A stretch of DNA of 11,925 bases, from NCBI GenBank assembly GCA_002315825.1, contig DCIC01000126.1:1-11925 (forward strand). Direction: 5' to 3'. The position numbers were made by a program, and so were the translations under genes. This DNA comes from Bacteroidales bacterium UBA1736 (GTDB taxonomy: Bacteria > Bacteroidota > Bacteroidia > Bacteroidales > UBA932). Positions 5,807 to 11,925 of the stretch are shown here, piece after piece. The number at the start of each line of letters is the position of its first letter. Positions within the stretch are counted from its first letter, which is position 1. The notes under the pieces were generated by a model that worked only from the letters and a program-made list of their open reading frames with translations, did no database searches and had not been told where the DNA came from.

Positions 5807-6712
5807 ATGTCAGAATACCACACCCCCGTACTTCTGGATAAGAGTGTGACCGCACTCATTACGGATCCGTCAGGTATATATGCGGATGCTACCTTCGGTG
5901 GAGGAGGACATTCATCAGAGATACTCAGAAGGCTAACGCCAAGAGGGAGACTGATTGCCTTTGACAGAGACAATGATGCTCTTGGAAACAAGATCGAAGA
6001 CGAGCGTCTTACGTTGATTCACAACAATTTCCGTTTTATTCACAACTTCGTCCTAAGTGAAGTGGGAGATGGTGGCATTGACGGCGTTCTCGCAGATCTG
6101 GGAGTCTCATCCCACCAGTTCGACACTGCCGAGAGAGGTTTCTCCTTCAGATACAGCGCAGCCCTTGATATGAGAATGAACACCACATCGGGACAGACGG
6201 CAGCCGACATCCTCAACGGATACGGCAAGGAGGACTTGGAAAATATATTCAGGATATACGGAGAAGTGGACAATGCATCCAGAGTATCTGATTTGATAGT
6301 AACAGAGCGCAACAAGGCTCCGATATGCACCACTGACAGGCTTAACGAGGTTCTGCGTCCGGTACTCCCCTCTTTCTCGGAGCACAAATATCTGGCAAAA
6401 GTTTACCAGGCCCTCCGGATAGAAGTCAACCAAGAGATGAGATCTCTGGAGAAATTCCTTGAAGGGGCCACAGCAAGTCTGAAAAAAGGTGGCAGACTCG
6501 TAATCATAACATACCAGTCACTGGAAGACAGGATGGTGAAAAACTACATAAAATGCGGCAACATTTCCGGCACGGTCAAAAAAGACCTATTCGGAAATGT
6601 CATCGCCCCTCTCGAAGCCGTCATTCGCAAGCCGATAATCCCCGAAGAGGGTGAAATTTCCGGAAACACCAGAGCGCGCAGCGCAAAACTCAGAATAGCG
6701 GAGAAGGTATGA
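5807..6712 (+). CDS. rsmH: 16S rRNA (cytosine(1402)-N(4))-methyltransferase RsmH
   Basis: RsmH (MraW) uses SAM to N4-methylate C1402 in the decoding centre of 16S rRNA. The 301-residue product opens with the family signature YHTPVLL, followed by the SAM-binding loop DATFGGGGH (27-35), FDRD (52-55), LADLGVSSHQFD (95-106), RGFSF (110-114) and YQALRIEVNQE (200-210). Near residue 237 the family normally reads HSLEDR; here it is QSLEDR (His to Gln), with all other blocks intact. Its length is close to the E. coli protein. It lies 11 bp after mraZ with a strong AGGAGG, and its stop overlaps the ftsL start as ATGA, so it is translated within the dcw operon. Confidence 0.96.
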   Translation: MSEYHTPVLLDKSVTALITDPSGIYADATFGGGGHSSEILRRLTPRGRLIAFDRDNDALGNKIEDERLTLIHNNFRFIHNFVLSEVGDGGIDGVLADLGVSSHQFDTAERGFSFRYSAALDMRMNTTSGQTAADILNGYGKEDLENIFRIYGEVDNASRVSDLIVTERNKAPICTTDRLNEVLRPVLPSFSEHKYLAKVYQALRIEVNQEMRSLEKFLEGATASLKKGGRLVIITYQSLEDRMVKNYIKCGNISGTVKKDLFGNVIAPLEAVIRKPIIPEEGEISGNTRARSAKLRIAEKV

Positions 6713-7062
6713 GTGAGACAAAAAGATGGAAAATAGGTGATTTGGGAAGGATTCTGATCAACATCTTCAAAGCGGCTATCCAAGGAAAGCTGCTTATGAG
6801 ACTGAAGGTTGACAAATACTTCCCGCAGATCCTATACACTTTTTTTCTTTGCCTCATTTTCATCCTCTTCAATATGATTGTTGAGAACGCCCAAGCCAAG
6901 ATTGAGAGCAACCGCCTCACTATCAAGGAGCTTAGCATCGAATGTACACAAAAGGAATATGAGCTGGTCGGCTTTGACCGCAGGAGCACTGTAAGCCGGA
7001 TGCTCAAAGAGAAAGGATCCAAAGTGGCCGAGCCTCAAAAACCCGCCATCAGAATAGATTGA
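6709..7062 (+). CDS. ftsL: FtsL-like cell division protein
   Basis: The product has 117 residues and is a small bitopic membrane protein. A basic cytoplasmic segment (1-38) is followed by one transmembrane helix (about 39-58, ILYTFFLCLIFILFN), then a short predicted coiled coil (about 60-90), and an end RRSTVSRMLKEKGSKVAEPQKP. Sequence similarity to E. coli FtsL is weak, as usual for the family. The assignment rests on topology, size, the Bacteroidota-type C-terminal motif and position between rsmH and ftsI. FtsL acts in the divisome, where it helps activate FtsWI with FtsB/DivIC and FtsQ. It overlaps rsmH by 4 bp (ATGA) and is followed by ftsI within 5 bp, suggesting translational coupling. 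Confidence 0.85.
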   Translation: MSETKRWKIGDLGRILINIFKAAIQGKLLMRLKVDKYFPQILYTFFLCLIFILFNMIVENAQAKIESNRLTIKELSIECTQKEYELVGFDRRSTVSRMLKEKGSKVAEPQKPAIRID

Positions 7063-7067
7063 CACCT

Positions 7068-8906
7068 ATGAAAAAAGAAGATATAAAGAGGGACAAGATC
7101 GGACGCAGGTTATCAAACCTGTACGTCCTGTTCCTGCTCGGCTCGTTCGTTCTCATAGGAAGGCTCGTTTACATCCAATTGTTCTGGACCCCCGACGAGA
7201 ACATAGTCAATCTTCTCACCCCTCAATCTCAGAAAATGGCCATTGACCCGGATAGAGGGGCTATTCTGGCAGAGGACGGCAGGATGCTCGCAATGACCGT
7301 CCCTGTATATGACATACACTTGGACTGCACAGTAAAGAAAGACAGCGAAGCTGTCTGGATGGAAAAGGCGCAGAAGCTGTCAGTCGGGCTTGAATCGATC
7401 TTAAAGGACAAGACAGCCGGGCAATATTTCGACCTTCTCAAGAAAGGCAGAAAAGCCGGCAATGGGTATCTGAAAATATGCTCCGACGTTGACAACACCA
7501 GATACAGAGAGTTATGCGAACTCCCTCTTTTCAAGGAAGGTAAATTCAAGGGAGGTTTTATCGTCGACAGAGAGATGGTTCGAGTTTACCCTTATGGGAA
7601 ACTGGCAAGGAGAACAATAGGCTTTGTCAGAAACAACCAGAGCGAGATCAAGAATAAAAATGTAGGAATCGAGGGGAAGTTCGATTACAGGCTCCACGGC
7701 AAAGAAGGGGAGCAATACGTCCGAATCACCGACAACAATACCAAGATCAAAGACTTCAAGAAAAAATCCCACGAAGCCGAAGACGGAATGGATGTCAGAA
7801 CGACACTGAATATCGATTATCAGGATTTCGCCGACAGATCACTACGGGACTGCATCACCGAGGAAGAAGACATTGAAGGAGGATGCGTTGTCCTTATGGA
7901 TGTCAGCACGGGTGCCATACGGGCAATGGTGAACCTCCTCAGAGACACCACTTCACACTCGCTGGAAGAGATCCAGAATCTCGCCATCGGGCGAAGGGGG
8001 GAGCCTGGTTCGGTATTCAAGACAGTCACCCTCACATCTGTGATTTCTGACGGCTACATTGACTCTCTTGATGAAACTATGCCCACAAATAAAGGCAAAG
8101 TAAAAAATGCCGATTTCACCTGGAGGGACGAGCACGTCGACAAATTCGGCAATGAGATTTCAATCATTGACGGATTCAAGATATCATCCAACTACGTGTT
8201 TGCGACATTGGCCATCGAGAATTACTCAAAGAGGCCTCAAAAATTCGTGGACAATATATATATGTACAAACTGGGAGAGGCTTTCGATTTCGACCTGGAA
8301 GGTCTCGCAACCCCTGAGATACCAAGGCCCGGGACCAAAGTCTGGAGCGGTAACACCACACTGGGGTCAATAGGATTCGGTTACAGCACAGGTATCACCC
8401 CATTGCACATATTGACCTTCTATAATGCTCTTGCAAACAAAGGTAAAATGATGAGACCATATCTGGTGGAAGACATTGAGAGGTATGGAAGTATCATTGA
8501 GAAAAGAGGTCCGAGTGTATTGAATGCCTCTATCTGTTCAAAAGCTGTGGCAGACACTGTGACCCGCGCACTATCAGCCGTAACCGAAGACGGAACGGCC
8601 AAGCTGCTCAAATCGGCCAAATGCCACGTGGCCGGAAAAACCGGTACATCCTTCGCTGTATTCGACAGCGCCGAAGCAAGTCCGAAAGACCCATACACAG
8701 ACAAATATCATAGAAAAAAATATCAGGCCACTTTCGTGGGGTTTTTCCCCACCGAGGAGCCAAAATACAGCATAATCTGCACTGTTTACTCAAAGCCGAC
8801 AATAAAAAGTTTCCAGGGAGGAGGCATCCCTGCGATGACAGTAAGAAATATAGTCGACTTGATATACAATACAGACCCGCATTGGATTCAAACAATAAAG
8901 AGATAA
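7068..8906 (+). CDS. ftsI: Penicillin-binding protein, septal transpeptidase FtsI-like
   Basis: FtsI (PBP3) is the class B penicillin-binding protein that cross-links septal peptidoglycan. From the ATG at 7068 it is 612 residues. A single N-terminal membrane anchor (about 18-37, YVLFLLGSFVLIGRLVYIQ) precedes the PBP dimerisation domain, which begins near IDPDRGAIL. The transpeptidase motifs are all present: SVFK with Ser315 as the acyl-enzyme nucleophile, SSN at 373-375, and KTG at 524-526. After KTG the chain ends about 86 residues later at the domain boundary, with no PASTA repeat, which many Bacteroidota homologues have. A TTG at 7059 would overlap the ftsL stop, but the ATG is preferred. 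The stop overlaps the murE start (TAATG). Confidence 0.95.
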   Translation: MKKEDIKRDKIGRRLSNLYVLFLLGSFVLIGRLVYIQLFWTPDENIVNLLTPQSQKMAIDPDRGAILAEDGRMLAMTVPVYDIHLDCTVKKDSEAVWMEKAQKLSVGLESILKDKTAGQYFDLLKKGRKAGNGYLKICSDVDNTRYRELCELPLFKEGKFKGGFIVDREMVRVYPYGKLARRTIGFVRNNQSEIKNKNVGIEGKFDYRLHGKEGEQYVRITDNNTKIKDFKKKSHEAEDGMDVRTTLNIDYQDFADRSLRDCITEEEDIEGGCVVLMDVSTGAIRAMVNLLRDTTSHSLEEIQNLAIGRRGEPGSVFKTVTLTSVISDGYIDSLDETMPTNKGKVKNADFTWRDEHVDKFGNEISIIDGFKISSNYVFATLAIENYSKRPQKFVDNIYMYKLGEAFDFDLEGLATPEIPRPGTKVWSGNTTLGSIGFGYSTGITPLHILTFYNALANKGKMMRPYLVEDIERYGSIIEKRGPSVLNASICSKAVADTVTRALSAVTEDGTAKLLKSAKCHVAGKTGTSFAVFDSAEASPKDPYTDKYHRKKYQATFVGFFPTEEPKYSIICTVYSKPTIKSFQGGGIPAMTVRNIVDLIYNTDPHWIQTIKR

Positions 8907-10309
8907 TGAAACTTGAGAGAATCATAGAGGGCACAGGCGCCACTATTTTGCACGGCACAGCTGATTCTGACATTCTTGCAATCTGCAGTGATTCAAGAAA
9001 AGTCGGAAAAGGATTCTTGTTCATTGCATTGAAAGGATGCTCAAGCGACGGGCATCTGTTCATTGACCAGGCATTGGCGCAGGGGGCACAAGCGGTTGTA
9101 TCCACCGACCGAAGAGGTCTTGCCCTGATTGCCGCAAACTTCTATGACCACCCTTCAGATAAACTCACGGTTGTCGGTATCACCGGTACGAACGGAAAGA
9201 CCACAACTGTAACCTTGTTATACAATCTGTTCACTGGTCTCGGCTACTGTTGTGGTCTTCTTTCTACAATTGCCAACTTCGTAGGGGCCAAACGTACCGA
9301 GACCGCGAACACCACTGCCGACCCCATCACCATCAATTCCCTTATGGCTGAAATGGTGGATAAGGGATGCGAATACTGTTTTATGGAAGTGAGCTCCATC
9401 GGGATGGAGCAGGAGCGTGTCGCAGGCCTGAGATTCAAGGCGGGAATTTTCTCCAATCTCACGCACGACCATCTGGACTACCACGGAACATTCGCAGAAT
9501 ATCTCAGATGCAAAAAACTATTCTTTGATTCTCTGGGAAAGGATGCGTTTGCAATCACAAACGTCGATGACAGAAACGGTATGGTGATGATGCAGAATAC
9601 AGCAGCCAAAGTTGTCAGTTACTCTCTCAAATCTCCCGCAGACCATAACTGCAGGATTATCGAACAAAACTTCGACGGAATGCTCCTCAATATAGACGGG
9701 ACTGAGACCTGGACCAAACTTATCGGCCAGCACAACGCCTATAACATTCTGGCCATATACTGCACGGCCCTGTGTCTTGGGGCAGACAAAGAAGAAGCCC
9801 TCATAGGGATAAGCAAGCTGGAATCGGCCCGAGGCAGGCTCGAGACAATAAGAGGGCCGCGCGATCTTTCAGTCGTGGTGGATTATGCCCACACCCCGGA
9901 TGCTATGGAAAACGTACTCAAGACATTGAGAGATATTGCACCTGAAAAAGAATTGATATGTCTGTTCGGCTGCGGTGGAGACAGGGATAAGACAAAAAGG
10001 CCGGAAATGGCAAAAGTTGCGGAGTCATTTGCAGACAGAATCGTGATTACTTCAGACAATAGCAGAAGTGAGAACACCGAGGATATTATGAATGATATCA
10101 AAGCCGGTCTAAGTCCTGTGGGGCTCTCAAGGTCCGTCTTCATCGCAGACAGGAAGGAGGCCATAAGAACGACACTTATGTTCGCAAAGAACGGCTCCAC
10201 AATCCTGCTGGCCGGCAAGGGACACGAAACCTATCAGATAATAGGAACCGAGAAGAAACATTTTGACGAAAGAGAAATAGTAAAGGAGGTATTTGATTAT
10301 GTTGTATGA
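8906..10309 (+). CDS. murE: UDP-N-acetylmuramoyl-tripeptide synthetase MurE
   Basis: MurE is the cytoplasmic ATP-dependent ligase that adds the third stem residue (meso-DAP or L-Lys) to UDP-MurNAc-L-Ala-D-Glu. The 467-residue product has the N-terminal UDP-binding domain (SDSRKV; FIALKG), the ATP P-loop TGTNGKTTT (93-101), the YHGT segment with the likely carbamoylated Lys at about 203, and GKGHETYQ near the end. The substrate-specificity signature reads DNSR (384-387) instead of DNPR, retaining the Arg that marks meso-DAP enzymes, and the earlier TTPDP-type motif reads TTADP. The Arg suggests meso-DAP, but this is not certain. The ATG at 8906 overlaps the ftsI stop by one base. A TTG at 8882 is a less likely start because it lies inside ftsI. 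Confidence 0.95.
   Translation: MKLERIIEGTGATILHGTADSDILAICSDSRKVGKGFLFIALKGCSSDGHLFIDQALAQGAQAVVSTDRRGLALIAANFYDHPSDKLTVVGITGTNGKTTTVTLLYNLFTGLGYCCGLLSTIANFVGAKRTETANTTADPITINSLMAEMVDKGCEYCFMEVSSIGMEQERVAGLRFKAGIFSNLTHDHLDYHGTFAEYLRCKKLFFDSLGKDAFAITNVDDRNGMVMMQNTAAKVVSYSLKSPADHNCRIIEQNFDGMLLNIDGTETWTKLIGQHNAYNILAIYCTALCLGADKEEALIGISKLESARGRLETIRGPRDLSVVVDYAHTPDAMENVLKTLRDIAPEKELICLFGCGGDRDKTKRPEMAKVAESFADRIVITSDNSRSENTEDIMNDIKAGLSPVGLSRSVFIADRKEAIRTTLMFAKNGSTILLAGKGHETYQIIGTEKKHFDEREIVKEVFDYVV
10283..10289 (+). promoter_or_regulatory. Ribosome binding site for mraY inside murE
   Basis: AAGGAGG lies nine bases before the mraY ATG at 10299, within the last codons of murE. It supports that ATG over the TTG at 10293, and shows mraY overlapping the end of murE by 11 bp. 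Confidence 0.6.
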
Positions 10310-11450
10310 GTTAGCACAATGGTTGAGGGAAATAGGAGTTCCCGGAATGGGTCTGATGGATTATCTTTCATTCAGAGCTATTCTGGCGGCGGTAATCAGT
10401 ATGCTCATCACCTTGTTTGCCGGAAAGAAAATCATTGCCTGGCTACAGAAGAAACAGATTGGCGAGATTATCCGGGACCTCGGGCTCCAAGGACAGATGG
10501 AAAAGAAGGGAACGCCCACTATGGGAGGAATTATCATCATTCTTTCAATCCTTACCACTGCAGCTCTTACCTGCAAGCTTTCAAATATTTACACTCAACT
10601 GTTGATGTTGACCACAATCTGGTGCGGGGCGCTTGGATTTGCGGATGACTATATCAAGGTATTCCGCAAGAACAAAGACGGTCTGAGCGAGGGGAAGAAA
10701 CTCCTCGGACAGATTGCGCTTGGAACAATCATAGCCCTGATTGTATGCTTCAGCAGCAAGATACACACCGACAATCTAGTCACGACCATCCCATTTGTCA
10801 AAGCGAATGAATTCGATTACAGTTGGTTATCCCCATTCAAAGGCCAATTTGGAGTATACTGCACCTGGGGTATCTATGTCTTGATGATTGTCTTTATCGT
10901 AACTGCCTGTTCCAACGGCACCAACCTCACTGACGGAATGGATGGGCTGGCAGCCGGCACTTCAGCAATAGTAGGCACGGTAATAGGAATTCTCGCCTGG
11001 GTAGGAGGCAATATTCTCAACGCTAAATACCTCAACATTATGTATATCCCGGAATCAGGCGAAGTCGCCGTCTTTATGTCAGCATTCGTCGGAGCTCTGA
11101 TTGGATTTCTCTGGTTCAATTCATTCCCTGCCGAAGTATTTATGGGGGACACCGGAAGCCTGACAATCGGAGGCATAATCGGAGTAAGTGCGATTCTTGT
11201 CCGAAAAGAATTGCTGCTTCCAATAATGTGCGGAATCTTTGTCGTTGAAAGCGCATCTGTGCTGATCCAGCGTTATTATTTCAAATACACCAAAAAGAGA
11301 TATGGCGAAGGAAGACGTGTATTCCTGATGGCTCCCCTCCACCATCATTTCCAGAAGAAAGGAATACCGGAGAGCAGAATCGTTACAAGATTCTGGATTA
11401 TCGGCCTAATCCTGGGCGTATCATCATTGGCTTTGCTCAAAATCAGATAA
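10299..11450 (+). CDS. mraY: Phospho-N-acetylmuramoyl-pentapeptide transferase MraY
   Basis: MraY is the polytopic inner-membrane enzyme that transfers phospho-MurNAc-pentapeptide from UDP to undecaprenyl phosphate, making lipid I. The 383-residue product has about ten hydrophobic segments. It carries the family blocks GTPTMGG (72-78), ADDYIKV with the catalytic-site Asp pair 116-117, NLTDGMDGLA (209-218), MGDTGSL with the Asp at 284, and PLHHHF (346-351, three histidines). All key residues are present. The ATG at 10299 has a good Shine-Dalgarno and overlaps the end of murE by 11 bp. A TTG at 10293 adds only two residues. murD starts two bases after the stop. Confidence 0.97.
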   Translation: MLYELAQWLREIGVPGMGLMDYLSFRAILAAVISMLITLFAGKKIIAWLQKKQIGEIIRDLGLQGQMEKKGTPTMGGIIIILSILTTAALTCKLSNIYTQLLMLTTIWCGALGFADDYIKVFRKNKDGLSEGKKLLGQIALGTIIALIVCFSSKIHTDNLVTTIPFVKANEFDYSWLSPFKGQFGVYCTWGIYVLMIVFIVTACSNGTNLTDGMDGLAAGTSAIVGTVIGILAWVGGNILNAKYLNIMYIPESGEVAVFMSAFVGALIGFLWFNSFPAEVFMGDTGSLTIGGIIGVSAILVRKELLLPIMCGIFVVESASVLIQRYYFKYTKKRYGEGRRVFLMAPLHHHFQKKGIPESRIVTRFWIIGLILGVSSLALLKIR

Positions 11451-11452
11451 TT

Positions 11453-11925
11453 ATGTCAAGAATTGTAGTATTGGGAGGAGCAGAGAGTGGCATTGGAGCC
11501 GCAGTCCTCGCAAAAGTGAAAGGGTTTGATGTTTTTCTTTCCGACAACGGAAAAATCGCTGACAAATATGTTCTGGAGCTCAAGAAATGGGAGATTCCTT
11601 TCGAAGAGGGCGGGCACACGGAAGCATTGATTCTCAGCGCAGATGAGATCATCAAGAGCCCCGGAATACCCTGCACGGCTCCGATGATCCAAAAAATCAC
11701 TGAAGCAGGAATACGGATTGTCTCTGAGATTGAATTTGCAGGACGATATGACACTGCAAAGAAAATATGCATTACCGGCAGCAATGGAAAAACGACCACC
11801 ACTTCTCTGATCTATTATCTGCTTCAGCAAGCAGGCCTGAACGTAGGGTTGGGCGGCAATATCGGCAAGAGCTACGCATACCAGGTGGCAACCGAACATT
11901 TTGATTACTATGTATTGGAAATCAG
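11453..11925 (+). CDS. murD: UDP-N-acetylmuramoyl-L-alanine--D-glutamate ligase MurD (partial, cut by right edge)
   Basis: Only the first 157 codons are in the window; the frame is open to the edge. The product is the cytoplasmic ligase that adds D-Glu to UDP-MurNAc-L-Ala. Visible landmarks are a Rossmann-like start (IVVLGGAESGIG), KSPGIP (68-73), SEIEFAGRY (91-99), the ATP P-loop TGSNGKTTTT (108-117), GGNIG (134-138) and LEI at the edge, where LEISSFQ is usual. These are family-specific for MurD. It begins two bases after the mraY stop and continues the dcw operon; ftsW, murG and murC would be expected next. Confidence 0.94.
   Translation, partial: MSRIVVLGGAESGIGAAVLAKVKGFDVFLSDNGKIADKYVLELKKWEIPFEEGGHTEALILSADEIIKSPGIPCTAPMIQKITEAGIRIVSEIEFAGRYDTAKKICITGSNGKTTTTSLIYYLLQQAGLNVGLGGNIGKSYAYQVATEHFDYYVLEI

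Noticed and set aside
8608..9105. A 165-codon open frame on the minus strand across the ftsI-murE junction
   Set aside because: It lies antisense to the conserved KTG region of FtsI and the N terminus of MurE, and its translation resembles no known family; it is a by-product of coding sequence.
1..11925. A mobile element, defence system or CRISPR array
   Set aside because: All intergenic gaps are short and accounted for, every long frame belongs to a core cellular family, and no terminal inverted repeats, integrase or spaced repeats were seen.

Overview
The window reads as a chromosomal segment from a member of the Bacteroidota, most likely Bacteroidales. The main reason is the promoters. 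Several intergenic regions carry the -7 element TAnnTTTG (TACTTTTG, TATCTTTG twice, TAACTTTG), which is typical of the Bacteroidota housekeeping sigma factor. Shine-Dalgarno sequences are mostly weak, the FtsL is of the short Bacteroidota type, and a sigma-54 gene sits beside a SPOR-domain protein. Genus cannot be fixed from the sequence alone. Everything seen is core chromosome: no insertion sequence, prophage, CRISPR array or transfer signature was found.

Layout. Bases 1-23 are the 3' end of a tRNA, probably tRNA-His, followed at once by a strong hairpin terminator with T-tracts on both strands. A Fur-family regulator gene (leftward) and radC (rightward) then diverge from a short shared promoter region. 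radC runs tail-to-tail into a leftward three-gene unit, read in transcription order as a LEA14/WHy-like lipoprotein, a secreted SPOR-domain protein and rpoN (sigma-54). Both junctions in that unit are 4-bp ATGA overlaps. This unit diverges from miaB (tRNA methylthiotransferase) across a symmetrical pair of outward-facing TATCTTTG promoter elements.

From about 5.25 kb to the right edge lies the start of the dcw (division and cell wall) cluster: mraZ, rsmH (mraW), ftsL, ftsI, murE, mraY and the 5' part of murD. The genes are tightly packed, with overlaps or gaps of at most 11 bp, and look like one operon. A 10-bp-periodic triple GTGGAA repeat just upstream of the mraZ promoter matches the known architecture of MraZ operators and suggests autoregulation of the cluster. 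Functionally, murE, mraY and murD build the lipid-linked peptidoglycan precursor. MurD adds D-Glu, MurE the third residue, and MraY transfers the phospho-MurNAc-pentapeptide to undecaprenyl phosphate. FtsI cross-links septal peptidoglycan with FtsL in the divisome, RsmH methylates 16S rRNA, and MraZ regulates.

I see no clearly novel system. The points most worth a second look are the substituted MurE signature (DNSR instead of DNPR), the MraZ-type operator, the FtsI without a C-terminal PASTA extension, the RsmH HSLEDR-to-QSLEDR change, the Fur homologue without structural-zinc cysteines, and the symmetric divergent promoter.
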